A model generated the notes under the pieces. The model was given only the letters and a program-made list of their open reading frames with translations, made no database searches and had not been told where the DNA came from. The position numbers and the translations under genes are program-made. From the NCBI RefSeq assembly GCF_038719015.1, contig NZ_CP152276.1, forward strand, positions 3,236,001 through 3,300,000: a DNA stretch of 64,000 bases. Reading direction: 5' to 3'. The DNA comes from Nguyenibacter vanlangensis (lineage in GTDB: Bacteria > Pseudomonadota > Alphaproteobacteria > Acetobacterales > Acetobacteraceae). Each line of letters opens with the position of its first letter. Within the stretch, counting starts at the first letter, position 1. Below, piece by piece: positions 18,461 through 27,044 of the stretch.

Positions 18461-19756
18461 TCAGTACCGATACAGGTCGTTCTTGAACGGCCCGTTGACC
18501 GGAACGCCGATATACTCGGCCTGTTTCTCGCTCATCCGGCTCAGCTCGGCGCCGACCTTGGCCAGGTGCAGGGCGGCGACCTTCTCGTCCAGGTGCTTGG
18601 GCAGGGTATAGACCTTGCGCTCGTACGTCCCGGCCGGTGCGGTCCACAGCTCGATCTGCGCCAGGGTCTGGTTGGTGAAGGACGCCGACATCACGAAGGA
18701 CGGATGGCCGGTCGCATTGCCCAGATTCACCAGCCGGCCCTCGGACAGCACGATCAAGCGCTTGCCGTCGGGGAAGACGACCTCGTCGACCTGCGGCTTG
18801 ATGTTGTCCCACGGGAAGTTGCGCAGCGCGTCGATCTGGATTTCGGAATCGAAATGCCCGATATTGCAGACGATGGCGCGGTGCTTCATCGCGCGCATAT
18901 GGTCGATGGTGATGATGTCGACATTGCCGGTGCAGGTGACGAAGATGTCGCCGCGCGGGGCGGCGTTTTCCATCGTCACGACCTCATAGCCCTCCATCGC
19001 CGCCTGCAGGGCGCAGATCGGATCGACCTCGGTCACCAGCACGCGGCAGCCGGCATTGCGCAGCGACGCGGCCGATCCCTTGCCCACGTCGCCATAGCCG
19101 GCGACTACGGCGATCTTGCCGGCCATCATCACGTCGGTGCCGCGGCGGATCGCGTCCACCAGGCTTTCGCGGCAGCCGTACAGATTGTCGAACTTCGACT
19201 TGGTGACGCTGTCATTGACGTTGATCGCCGGCACGGCCAGCGTGCCCTTCTTCGCCATCTCCCACAGCCGGTGTACGCCGGTCGTCGTCTCCTCGGACAG
19301 GCCGCGCACGTCCTTCAGCATCTCGGGATATTTGTCGTGCATCAGCACGGTCAGGTCGCCGCCGTCATCCAGGATCATGTTCGGCGTCCAGCCGTCCGGC
19401 CCCGTGATGGTCTGCTCGATGCACCACCAGAATTCCTCTTCGGACAGGCCCTTCCAGGCAAAGACGGGCACGCCCGTCGCGGCGATCGCGGCGGCGGCAT
19501 GGTCCTGGGTCGAGAAGATGTTGCACGACGACCAGCGCACGGTGGCGCCCAGCGCGGTCAGCGTCTCGATCAGCACCGCGGTCTGGATCGTCATGTGCAG
19601 GCAGCCGGCGATGCGCGCGCCGGCCAGCGGCCTGCTGGCGCCGAATTCCTCGCGCAGCGCCATCAGGCCGGGCATCTCGCCCTCGGCGATCGCGATCTCC
19701 TTGCGGCCCCACGCGGCAAGCGCGATGTCCCGTACTTTGTAATCCCTGGCGGTCAT
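18461..19756 (-). CDS. ahcY: Adenosylhomocysteinase
   Basis: 431 aa NAD-dependent enzyme that cleaves S-adenosylhomocysteine to adenosine and homocysteine in the methyl cycle. Highly conserved blocks include the start [34 protein letters not shown] [11 protein letters not shown], the NAD-binding [22 protein letters not shown] and the C-terminal YRY. Length is typical. No SAH-type riboswitch was recognised in the short upstream region. Confidence 0.98.
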   Translation of the reverse strand: MTARDYKVRDIALAAWGRKEIAIAEGEMPGLMALREEFGASRPLAGARIAGCLHMTIQTAVLIETLTALGATVRWSSCNIFSTQDHAAAAIAATGVPVFAWKGLSEEEFWWCIEQTITGPDGWTPNMILDDGGDLTVLMHDKYPEMLKDVRGLSEETTTGVHRLWEMAKKGTLAVPAINVNDSVTKSKFDNLYGCRESLVDAIRRGTDVMMAGKIAVVAGYGDVGKGSAASLRNAGCRVLVTEVDPICALQAAMEGYEVVTMENAAPRGDIFVTCTGNVDIITIDHMRAMKHRAIVCNIGHFDSEIQIDALRNFPWDNIKPQVDEVVFPDGKRLIVLSEGRLVNLGNATGHPSFVMSASFTNQTLAQIELWTAPAGTYERKVYTLPKHLDEKVAALHLAKVGAELSRMSEKQAEYIGVPVNGPFKNDLYRY

Positions 19757-19834
19757 GGTCGTCCTGTCTGCAGAAAAGGAAAAAAGGGTCGTCCGGGGGT
19801 ATAGACGCTCGGGCCCGCCACGACCAGCCGGGGG

Positions 19835-20923
19835 TCAGGCCCCGGTTCCGGCGACGGTCCCGGGCCCATGTTCGGTGCCGGCCTCATGTCCAGTTCCAGC
19901 CCCAGTTCCAATCTGGGCCACCGCCTCGGCCGCGCGCAGCACGCGCAGGAAATTGCCGCCCCAGATCGCGGCGATCTGCGCCGCGTCATAGCCGCGGCGC
20001 AGCAGCTCGGCCGTCAGGGCGGGGGACTCCGCGGCGTCGCGCCATCCCGCGATCATGCCGCCGCCGTCGAAATCCGACGATATGCCGACGTGCCGCACCC
20101 CGATGCGCCGGACGATATGGTCGATGTGATCGACGAAATCCGCGACGCCGACCACGCGCGCCTGCCGGACCGCGCGCGGGCGCAGAAAGGCGTCGACCGC
20201 GGTGACATGCACCACCCCGTCGCAATCGCGCAGCGCGTCCAGTTGCTCGTCATCCAGGTTGCGCGGATGGTCGCACAGCGCCCGCGCGCAGGAATGGGTG
20301 GCCAGCACGGGGCTGCGCGACAGGCGCACCGCCTGCATCATGGTGCTGCGCGCGGCGTGCGACACGTCAACCATCAGGCCCAGCCGGTTCATCTCGGCGA
20401 TCGCCTCGCGCCCCAGGCCCGACAGCCCGCCATGGCGGGTTTCGCCGTCGCCCAGCGCGGCCATCGGCCGGGCGGAATCCGCCAGCGCGTTGTGCCCGTT
20501 ATGGGTCAGCGTCATGTAGCGCGCGCCCCGGGCGCGAAACTGCGCCAGCAGCGACAGGTCCTCGCCCATCGCATAGCCGTTCTCGACCGCCGGCACGATG
20601 GCGGTCGCCCCCGCGCGGAACGCGGCCTCGATCTCGTCCGCCAGGGGGCACAGCCGCGCCCCGGCCGCCTGGCCCGCCCGGCCGATCGCCTCCAGCATCT
20701 CCAGCGCCTGCCGGCCGATGGCGGCGTGGGACGGGGCATCTGTCGGCCCCTGCCCGACATAGGCGACCAGGCACGCCGCCGCGACTCCGCCGCGCCGCAG
20801 CTTGGGCAGATCGACATGGCGATAGGACGTATCCTGGGCAAAATCACCCCGGTCGGGCCAGGGGATGTCGATATGGGTATCGACCGTCAGGATGGAACGG
20901 TGCAGGGACTCGAGATCGGTCAT
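19835..20923 (-). CDS. Membrane dipeptidase (peptidase family M19)
   Basis: 362 aa binuclear zinc dipeptidase of the renal dipeptidase family, hydrolysing L-x and L-D dipeptides. The first metal motif is DTHIDIPWP (His17, Asp19). The bridging Glu is in VPAVENGYAMG, and the later ligands lie in MVDVSHAARST and LATHSCARAL. The conserved Asp is in ISSDFDGGG. The C-terminal tail (about 340-362) is a Gly/Thr/His low-complexity stretch (GTGAGTGHEAGTEH...) encoded by a short repetitive sequence and is not part of the fold. No export signal is visible. Confidence 0.88.
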   Translation of the reverse strand: MTDLESLHRSILTVDTHIDIPWPDRGDFAQDTSYRHVDLPKLRRGGVAAACLVAYVGQGPTDAPSHAAIGRQALEMLEAIGRAGQAAGARLCPLADEIEAAFRAGATAIVPAVENGYAMGEDLSLLAQFRARGARYMTLTHNGHNALADSARPMAALGDGETRHGGLSGLGREAIAEMNRLGLMVDVSHAARSTMMQAVRLSRSPVLATHSCARALCDHPRNLDDEQLDALRDCDGVVHVTAVDAFLRPRAVRQARVVGVADFVDHIDHIVRRIGVRHVGISSDFDGGGMIAGWRDAAESPALTAELLRRGYDAAQIAAIWGGNFLRVLRAAEAVAQIGTGAGTGHEAGTEHGPGTVAGTGA

Positions 20924-21080
20924 TCCGCCATTCTAGATCATGCCGCCGTCAGGTCGAAGACCCCGTCACGCACCCCCTGGCATGCATCCTCTGTCACACA
21001 TCCCCCTGTCGGGTCCCCTGCCGAGTCCCCTGTCGGGCATCCCCCGCCGCATATCCTCCCTCGCATTCCCCGCGTCGCGC

Positions 21081-21109
21081 ATGGTGCGCCCCGTCCGGGG
21101 GCGCACCAT
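21081..21109 (-). terminator. Hairpin downstream of hsp20
   Basis: Perfect 12 bp arms, ATGGTGCGCCCC at 21081-21092 and its complement at 21098-21109, enclose a 5-base loop about 75 bp past the hsp20 stop in the direction of its transcription. The wider gap 20924-21183 also contains short imperfect CCCCTGTCGGGT-type repeats (about 21003-21046) and GATGCGGGC repeats. Confidence 0.55.
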
Positions 21110-21183
21110 GCCGGTCCCGCCCGGCGGCCGGCCGATGCAGGCGACCGATGCGGGCGACCGATGCGGGCAATCCGCGCAGGCGA

Positions 21184-21678
21184 TCAGTGCTGGGTTTCGG
21201 CATTGATCGGAATGCGATGGCCCTGCGGGGCCTCGGCCCCCTTCGGCAGGGTCACCGTCAGGATACCGTTCTGGAACCGGGCGGTGGCCTGATCTTCCTT
21301 GATACCGGGCGGCAGGGCAAGCCGCCGTTCGAACCGGCCATAGCGCCGCTCGCTATAGCCGCTGGTCTTGTCGGCGGTTTCCTGGCGGCGCTCGCCGCAG
21401 ATGCACAGCACGCCGTTATCGATGCTCAGCGTGACGTCTTTCTCGGTCAGGCCCGGCAGTTCGGCGGTGACGCTCAGCCCCGTGTCGGTCTCGGCCACCT
21501 CGACGCTGGGCCAGGTGCTGCCCGTCGGGCTGCGCGGATCCCATGCCTGCATGAAATCGTCGAACAGCCGGTCTATTTCGCGCTGGAGACTGACGAACGG
21601 GCCGCCCTGCCGTTCCTGCGCAGGCATCGGAACCCTGCTTTCATCCCGCCCCCAGGGCATAAGAGAACGCATAGCCAT
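21184..21678 (-). CDS. Small heat-shock protein Hsp20
   Basis: 164 aa alpha-crystallin chaperone that binds unfolding proteins. The N-terminal arm has SLQREIDRLFDDFMQAWD. The crystallin domain runs from WPSVEVAETDTGLSVTAELPG to GILTVTLPKG, and a C-terminal IPI motif (HRIPINAE) mediates oligomerisation. The start at 21678 has the purine-rich AAGGGG about nine bases upstream. Rhizobial-type Hsp20 genes often have thermosensor leaders; no ROSE element could be confirmed by eye. Confidence 0.93.
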   Translation of the reverse strand: MAMRSLMPWGRDESRVPMPAQERQGGPFVSLQREIDRLFDDFMQAWDPRSPTGSTWPSVEVAETDTGLSVTAELPGLTEKDVTLSIDNGVLCICGERRQETADKTSGYSERRYGRFERRLALPPGIKEDQATARFQNGILTVTLPKGAEAPQGHRIPINAETQH

Positions 21679-21953
21679 GGAACTATCCCCTTCTGCATGT
21701 CTGCATGGCCGTCCCTGAACGCCCGCGCGTCCGGGGCCGGCCGACGGGGCAGGGGGCCGCACAGGCCGCACGGGCCGCCCTGTCCGCCGAACCCCGCCCG
21801 GGATCCGGCCCCTGGAAGCTGGGATGCCCCCACCCGGAATCAAGGGCCCGGGGCCCCGGCCCCGTTCCAGCCAGGCCCCGTTCCGACTCCCGCATCTGGA
21901 ACAAACCGCGAAACGCGTGGCCCAGCCTGCTGGCCCCGGCATCGGCGCAAACG

Positions 21954-22126
21954 ATCCACAGACTCACCCACAAGGGTACCCCCGGATTCTGTGGATAAGC
22001 GATCCGGCCCACAAGGGCGGCGATCCGCGCGCCGATGGCGGAAAACCGCCAAATTGGGGATTCCCTTCTGACGGGGCGCAGATTCCGCTTGCTTTTGGGA
22101 ACGACACCGGATTCGCCACAAGGGTA
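21954..22126. other. DnaA-box-like site with repeated CCACAAGGG motifs
   Basis: A perfect DnaA box (TTATCCACA on the minus strand, TGTGGATAA at 21990-21998) sits among an ATCCACA half-site (21954-21960) and three direct CCACAAGGG motifs (21968-21976, 22009-22017, 22116-22124). The surrounding 21679-22170 has no convincing gene apart from the hsp20 leader. This could be a replication-origin-like or iteron fragment of a lost element, or chance. No AT-rich unwinding region of normal size is visible. Confidence 0.3.
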
Positions 22127-22167
22127 AATAATTCACAGCCGCGAAAAACGGTGATGATCCGCACAAC
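22103..22167. repeat. Left copy of ~65 bp direct repeat
   Basis: The segment beginning GACACCGGATTCGCCACAAG and ending GTGATGATCCGCACAA is repeated, about 90% identical and in the same orientation, at 24085-24151. Differences are a few substitutions and a 1-base indel. The two copies bracket the AT-rich DUF1835-like gene and the pseudogene next to it. Confidence 0.85.
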
Positions 22168-22474
22168 CCAACGGGCGCCCGCTACCGTCCGGGGCGTCGG
22201 ATTCGACGAATTGCCCACGGAAATGGTGCCATCATCCACCGGAATGGCACCCCTTTCTCGGCATGATTGCCGCGACTGTCGATTGGGCGCCCGCAATGGC
22301 AGTTTTCGTCCACAGGGTCAACATGCCTCACCCGCGCCTTGGGGATCGACGGCCCGGGTTTCCGCCCAGCCGGCACATGGCGCATAATGTCGTCGTCAAT
22401 CCGAAGGTGCGGCCGGCGGTGGCGGTAATCTTCCCAACAGCGCGCGTTGCCGACCTCTCGATGCCCTGTCGGCC

Positions 22475-22745
22475 TCATGCGCGGCAATGGCCGCCGCTGC
22501 CGCGCGGGCCGTCCAGACGGGCGGGCGTCGCCCAATGGCGATATTCGGGCTTCGCCGTGCCGGGCAAGCACTCCCGCGCGCCGCCGGGGCCCTCGCCGAT
22601 CCGCGCCGCGAATTTCGCGGCCGTTTGCGCGACTCGCCAGGCTGCGTCTTCGCGCTGGCTCGCACGGGCCAGGCCATGACAGTGGCGGCAGCGGGAAATC
22701 CGCACCCGCCAGATAAAGGCGTCCCGCCCACTGGTCGCATGGAAC
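22475..22745 (-). pseudogene. Frameshifted small zinc-ribbon-like protein remnant
   Basis: On the minus strand PCDQWAGRLYLAGADF (22742-22695) continues after a one-base frameshift with RCRHCHGLARASQREDAAWR (from 22693). Joined, this resembles a family of small alphaproteobacterial proteins of unknown function with LYLP...F-x-CRHC-x-GLAYASQ (from memory). Further frame changes occur downstream, where the tail is in another frame. It appears dead. The rest of 22170-23013 shows no other recognisable gene. Confidence 0.4.
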
Positions 22746-23013
22746 GCCGCTCGCGGTTCCACGGCGGGTGAAATAGAGCCGCCGCCCCTGAACGCCCACC
22801 CTGCTAGCCACCATTCAGTTGTTGCTCCAACCGCCCTGGTGAGGGCCATCATGTCATCTCCCGGTCCACTGCCGCAGCTAATTCTGGCAGCGAATCCAAC
22901 CACCGAGCAGGAGACGCAGGCGATATGGTACACTGCCCAGCGACAGCATATTCCGGCAGCCGAGATTTCATCGCCGTTGGTACAACCCTCAAAATCCATC
23001 GGGAAGTAATGCA

Positions 23014-24024
23014 ATGACTACCCTCCATCTTGCGATAAATTTTCAATCCTGTGGGGTGCTAAGGGCAAAGATGCGGCCAGGTGACCGGGTAATTTCGCTG
23101 CTTTACGAAATAGTTGGGCGTCCATTACCGACTGAAGCAGAGGAAAAAGACTTTTTCAGTTCTGGAAATCTCGCGGCCACCACTCCTGAGCTTGTGCATT
23201 GGGCTCCCCCATTATACGAGAAATCTGGAAGGGAAATAAAAAACACATTGGATTTGGAAGAAATTGCGGAAAATAACGAAGATATAGAGATCTATCTGGA
23301 ATCAACTCCAAATTCCATTCTGAAGACAGCACAATGCACTGCATTTCTACTCAGAAACCCTCGCTTCCGCGCACGCCTCACATTAAACCTGCTCCACATT
23401 TCGCCCGAGAACAGCGAAATGGTCGAAATTGAACGCGTGTCCGTTGACGAAAAGAAGAGTGTTTTATTAAGAGAGCTTTGGGCGGCAATTCGGTCAAAAA
23501 ATCCTGTTCCATTATATCAGATGCTATCTGTGGCCGAAGAAATTCATGAAATTTTTGAAAAAAATATAAGAAAAATCTTGGAAGATTTCCCGTCAGTAGA
23601 AAACGGCCTCTCGCGGACCGAGGCGGTTATTCTAAGCCTGATCGAAAAAGGCTATTGTACACACAGGACGTTGTTTGCCGCGTTACACAACAGACGTGAT
23701 GCTCTTCCAACGGACTACTGGCTTATCGGAAGCATAATTGCATCATTCGGCAATTGCCATGATAAAATTCTCGATGGCGTACCGGGTGGACAATTTAATC
23801 TTTCAATGCACGATGACCGGGCTGCTTATACAACGTGGATGAATGGCGAGTGGAAACTGACCGAGACTGGAAGATCAATAATCGAAGGGAAGATAGACCT
23901 CTCTGCTTGCCACGAAATCAACCGATGGGTCGGCGGCGTGCACCTTACAAATGATGCTTTATGGCGTTGGGACGCACGCTCCGAGAAGCTCCTTTCGCCG
24001 ATCGATTGGCAACCAAAGCAATGA
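23014..24024 (+). CDS. DUF1835-like protein, AT-rich, probably acquired
   Basis: 336 aa, function unknown. The N-terminus (MTTLHLAINFQSCGVLRAKMRPGD) and the C-terminal block LTETGRSIIEGKIDLSACHEINRWVGGVHLTN...WRWD resemble DUF1835/DUF3658-type proteins; the mid-section LSRTEAVILSLIEKG fits the same family. Base composition is much richer in A and T than anything in the first 21 kb, with AT-ending codons throughout, so it came from another genome. It lies alone between the two ~65 bp direct repeats. Confidence 0.65.
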   Translation: MTTLHLAINFQSCGVLRAKMRPGDRVISLLYEIVGRPLPTEAEEKDFFSSGNLAATTPELVHWAPPLYEKSGREIKNTLDLEEIAENNEDIEIYLESTPNSILKTAQCTAFLLRNPRFRARLTLNLLHISPENSEMVEIERVSVDEKKSVLLRELWAAIRSKNPVPLYQMLSVAEEIHEIFEKNIRKILEDFPSVENGLSRTEAVILSLIEKGYCTHRTLFAALHNRRDALPTDYWLIGSIIASFGNCHDKILDGVPGGQFNLSMHDDRAAYTTWMNGEWKLTETGRSIIEGKIDLSACHEINRWVGGVHLTNDALWRWDARSEKLLSPIDWQPKQ

Positions 24025-24084
24025 GGCGTTCCGGGTTTTCCGGAGGCTCTTCTCCGCGAGAAGGAGCAAGTGGCCGGCGAAAAT

Positions 24085-24151
24085 GACACGGGATTCGCCA
24101 CAAGGATAAAATAATTCACAGCCTCGAAAAACAGTGATGATCCGCACAGCC
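24085..24151. repeat. Right copy of ~65 bp direct repeat
   Basis: Near-copy of 22103-22167, beginning GACACGGGATTCGCCACAAG and ending GTGATGATCCGCACA. It is directly followed by the start of an AAA ATPase fragment, so the repeat may originally have been that gene's upstream region, present twice. Confidence 0.85.
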
Positions 24152-24164
24152 GCGACGCGCGCCC

Positions 24165-24265
24165 ATGTTCAGGCGATTTGTCGAGCGACGGGTGGCGGCG
24201 GCCCTTTCGGATACGCCGGTCGTGCTGATCGTGGGGCAATGTCGGGCTGGTAAGACCACGCTTGA
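24165..24265 (+). pseudogene. N-terminal fragment of AAA (DUF4143-type) ATPase
   Basis: The frame starts MFRRFVERRVAAALSDTPVV followed by LIVGQCRAGKTT. This is the start and Walker A loop of the AAA_14/DUF4143 ATPases that are common in accessory DNA. The homology stops abruptly just after the P-loop at about 24265, where unrelated sequence is joined. Only some 33 codons remain. Confidence 0.65.
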
Positions 24266-24298
24266 CCGCCGCAACTGGATGGTGTTGGTTCAGCCAAG

Positions 24299-24390
24299 GA
24301 TGGCGATGCCGCGGCGCTGTTTTACCCGCTGGTCGAGATCTGCCGCCTGAATAGTGTGGAGCCCGAAGCCTGGTTCATCGGCGATACTCC
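24299..24390 (+). mobile_element. IS66-family transposase C-terminal remnant
   Basis: In one frame the sequence reads DGDAAALFYPLVEICRLNSV then EPEAWFIGDTP. This matches the conserved end of IS66 transposases (…ALLYSLI.TAKLNG.DP.AYL…, from memory). Nothing else of the element is present. Its junction with the ATPase fragment marks a recombination point. Confidence 0.6.
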
Positions 24391-24407
24391 AATTTGGTTT
24401 CTAAAGT

Positions 24408-24497
24408 CGTATCCGTTCACACTGGTTCACGGATACGGCTCTAGATCATTATTTTGGCGAGCATCTTTATCCGATCAGATGATTCCATCTGATCGGA
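24408..24497. repeat. Two palindromes in the mobile scar
   Basis: CGTATCCGT at 24408-24416 pairs perfectly with 24429-24437. Further on, TCCGATCAGATG at 24470-24481 pairs perfectly with CATCTGATCGGA at 24486-24497 around a 4-base loop, and the stem extends imperfectly (GAGCATC against GATGCTC). The second hairpin lies past the ddl stop in the direction of ddl transcription and could end that operon, or be an insertion-sequence end. Confidence 0.6.
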
Positions 24498-24622
24498 TGA
24501 TGCTCTAGATCACGGAGCGCCCGGCTACAAGTCGGCAGATGAACGTTCAACGCCGATGCCGCTTGTCGCAAGCTCTGATGGCGCGTTGCAGTTACAGCCC
24601 AGTATAGATCACGCAAATCAAA
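24467..24622 (-). pseudogene. LysR-type regulator N-terminal HTH fragment
   Basis: The minus strand encodes FDLRDLYWAVTATRHQSLRQ followed by AASALNVHLPTCSRALRDLE, the helix-turn-helix of a LysR regulator. It breaks off at the palindrome with no effector domain. Its upstream part overlaps the ddl 3' end, so it has no sensible start of its own. It is a truncated remnant. Confidence 0.55.
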
Positions 24623-25754
24623 CGGAAATCGCGCTACCCTCAAGCGATCGCCTTGCACGCGCCAATCCATGCTCTATTAGGCGATCGACGATTTCAGCGT
24701 CGCTTCTACCGCTTGCCGCCATCGCCTTGGGGTACATGCTGATGTCGGTGAAGCCGGGGATCGTATTGATTTCGTTGACGAAGAATCGCATATCTTCAGT
24801 CAGGAAAAAATCGACGCGCGCCATGCTGTCGCAGCCGAGCGCCTTGAACGCGCTTCCCGCCGCCTCGCGGATACTGCGCTCGGTCTCCGGCGGCAGATTG
24901 GCTGGAACCTTCAGGACCGCACCGTTCTGATCAAGATATTTCGCGTCATAGCTATAGAAGCTATGGCTTTCGGCCGGCATAATTTCGCCAGGACGCGAAA
25001 CGAACAGACCGCCGGACGTATCCTCAAGCACGCTGCATTCTATCTCACGGCCGGAAATGAACTCCTCAACAAGCAGCTTTCGGTCATATTCGAAGCCTTT
25101 GACGAGCGCCGCCTCGAACTCGCTATCTGTCGCCACCTTGCTAACACCTACTGACGATCCTTGCCGGGCGGGCTTGATGAAGACAGGCATCCCCAGGACG
25201 CCCTCTACATCAGAGAAGCATGGCGGATTGGACTGATAAATGGTGATCGAGCGCGCTGTACGTAATCCCACCTCCCTGAGCAGTCGCTTGGCTATATCCT
25301 TGTCAAGCGCCACCGCCGAACCGAGAATACCGCATCCGGCCAATGGCACACAGGCAACTTCGGCGACGCCTTGAACGGAACCATCCTCGCCGTGTAATCC
25401 ATGGAGTATAGGGAAAAGGATATCGATTTTCTGAGGGGCCAAGGAGAGACCGCTGGCAGCAATCGTGATCATCTGTCCGTGCCCACCTGGCAAAAGGCAT
25501 ATCTGCACGGCCTCTTCCGGTTTCGACAAGGCGCCGTTCTCGAATACACTCAACAGCCATTTTCCCTCGCGAGTAATAAAAATGGGTATTATATCGTATC
25601 GATCAGGATTCAACGCCTGGATCACGTTCGTCGCCGAAAGGATAGATACGTCGTGTTCAGCGGACCGTCCGCCAAAAAGTAACGCAATCCTAAGCTTCGT
25701 AGAGTCTTTTCCATTGGCCATGATAGCGTTTCCGGTATTGTTTTGAGGTATCAT
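24618..25754 (-). CDS. ddl: D-alanine--D-alanine ligase (second-copy type)
   Basis: 378 aa ATP-grasp ligase that makes D-Ala-D-Ala for peptidoglycan. It has the GGRSAEHDVSILSA start motif, LFPILHGLHGEDG, VFIKPARQGSSVGV, the omega-loop SFYSYDAKYLD with the Tyr-Lys pair typical of D-Ala-specific rather than D-Lac enzymes, and the metal site MARVDFFL...FVNEINTIPGF. The ATG at 25754 overlaps the MFS stop codon as ATGA, so the two are coupled; an internal ATG at 25721 also gives a normal Ddl start. Chromosomal ddl normally sits in the mur/fts cluster. This one lies in accessory DNA with an exporter and a MocR regulator, suggesting a protective extra copy. Confidence 0.92.
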   Translation of the reverse strand: MIPQNNTGNAIMANGKDSTKLRIALLFGGRSAEHDVSILSATNVIQALNPDRYDIIPIFITREGKWLLSVFENGALSKPEEAVQICLLPGGHGQMITIAASGLSLAPQKIDILFPILHGLHGEDGSVQGVAEVACVPLAGCGILGSAVALDKDIAKRLLREVGLRTARSITIYQSNPPCFSDVEGVLGMPVFIKPARQGSSVGVSKVATDSEFEAALVKGFEYDRKLLVEEFISGREIECSVLEDTSGGLFVSRPGEIMPAESHSFYSYDAKYLDQNGAVLKVPANLPPETERSIREAAGSAFKALGCDSMARVDFFLTEDMRFFVNEINTIPGFTDISMYPKAMAASGRSDAEIVDRLIEHGLARARRSLEGSAISV

Positions 25755-26929
25755 CCCGGCTTCCCGGTCGGCGCGAGAACGACCTTGGGCGGCGGGATAA
25801 GAGCAATGGCGAGTTCCATCAGTGCGGCGGAAAGCAGTGCGCCGAGAAGGGCTTCTCTTCCGAAATGGACCTGAATCCAACCGCCGGCAACTGGAAACCC
25901 AAAAATTCCGACAAAGTACGACAGCACGAACCACGTTAGTGCTGCATGTCGGTGTTCGGGGGGAGTATGATTGACAGCCCATGTCTGGATTACGGGATAG
26001 ACAAGACCGTAGCCGATTCCCATGAGAATGGCAGAAAGGATCTGAAAAAGGGGATGGACTACGGTGCCGAACATGGCAGCAACGCCGAATCCCATAACGA
26101 ACAGCAAGCTGATCGTCAGGACAGACTGTTTTAGTCGGGAAAATGATCGGGCCAGCAGGAGACGCCCCATTACGGCCGTGACGGCATATACCACGAAGTA
26201 CGTGCCGGCATTGGCATCAGTGCCCTCGATCAGCGAAACCTGAAAGCTCATCAGACCTGAGAAAACGCAGGCACCGAGGCCGACCATCACGATCGGCCGG
26301 ATAGTCGGTCCCGACGCGATTCGTCCAATATCGCGCACCCATGGGCGTATCGCGTAGCTTCTCTCGCCAATAGGTTCCCTGAAGCCAAATACGGAAAGCA
26401 ATGAAGACGCAACAAGAGCGGCGATACCGACAAGAATAAACGTCATTTCAATGGAAAAACCGAGTTGCTTGACCAGGAAATTCAACAGCACCGGCCCGCC
26501 GCCAATGCCAGCCATCTGGAAAGCACCGAAACGGGTGAACCAGAAGCCTCTGTCAGCATCCGTGACGCGCTCCGAAAGAGCCATCGGCGCACCGATGTAG
26601 AACATGCCCCAGCCAAGCCCGATGAGAAGACCGGATGCGCGGGTGAAGACCGTGCCGTCTCCAGAAGAGAGGGCCAGGATGAAGAAGCCGCATGCAATCG
26701 CGCATGCGGCCATTGCAGCCATTCGCGCAGCGTCGATACGGCCAGAAAACCAGCCAACCAGCGACACACCGGCTAACGTGCCAATCATGGCTGCGCCGAG
26801 TGTCAAACCCGTATCGACATCACTCCCACCATGGGAGCGGTAATAGGAGGATAGAAGAAACGTGGCACCATAGCCGGTAGCGGCCAGCATCGTGCCTGTG
26901 AAGAGTAAGGGGGAGGATGATTTGCGCAT
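25751..26929 (-). CDS. MFS transporter (putative exporter) coupled to ddl
   Basis: About 392 aa with 12 predicted membrane helices of the major facilitator superfamily (LLVGLGWGMFYIGAPMALSERVTDADRGFWFTRFGAFQ-like central region, read from the minus strand as segments such as IGTLAGVSLVGWFSG). The ATG at 26929 is preferred over a TTG at 26965. It forms an operon with ddl (ATGA overlap) and is divergent from the MocR gene. Exporters of this size next to a Ddl suggest efflux of a D-alanine analogue or D-amino acid; the substrate is not evident from sequence. Confidence 0.85.
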   Translation of the reverse strand: MRKSSSPLLFTGTMLAATGYGATFLLSSYYRSHGGSDVDTGLTLGAAMIGTLAGVSLVGWFSGRIDAARMAAMAACAIACGFFILALSSGDGTVFTRASGLLIGLGWGMFYIGAPMALSERVTDADRGFWFTRFGAFQMAGIGGGPVLLNFLVKQLGFSIEMTFILVGIAALVASSLLSVFGFREPIGERSYAIRPWVRDIGRIASGPTIRPIVMVGLGACVFSGLMSFQVSLIEGTDANAGTYFVVYAVTAVMGRLLLARSFSRLKQSVLTISLLFVMGFGVAAMFGTVVHPLFQILSAILMGIGYGLVYPVIQTWAVNHTPPEHRHAALTWFVLSYFVGIFGFPVAGGWIQVHFGREALLGALLSAALMELAIALIPPPKVVLAPTGKPG

Positions 26930-26952
26930 GACACCATTGAATGAAAGCAATA

Positions 26953-27023
26953 AGTGGCCTATCAAAAATCGCTGTCAAAACAATTTCCAGAGCCACTTTG
27001 TCATCCCGTGATGAACCACTTTG
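26953..27023. promoter_or_regulatory. Putative MocR operator region with direct repeats
   Basis: The 115 bp between the MFS and MocR starts holds two exact direct copies of CCACTTTG at 26993-27000 and 27016-27023, 23 bp apart (about two helical turns). An inverted AAGTGG lies at 26953-26958 and a TCATCCCGTGATGA palindrome between the copies. MocR/GabR/PdxR-type dimers characteristically bind direct repeats in such divergent regions. The repeats sit 22-52 bases before the MocR ATG, suitable for autorepression and for control of the opposite MFS-ddl promoter. Confidence 0.55.
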
Positions 27024-27044
27024 CAAAAACGGTGAGGTCATTCC

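Noticed and set aside
22182..23014. Intact genes in the 22.2-23.0 kb stretch
   Set aside because: Several 100-200 codon frames exist on both strands but only one short frameshifted block resembles a known protein; none has a credible start.
24618..25754. Vancomycin-type (VanA/VanB) D-Ala-D-Lac ligase
   Set aside because: The omega-loop SFYSYDAKYLD matches D-Ala-D-Ala ligases rather than the depsipeptide type, and no vanH, vanX or two-component genes are adjacent.
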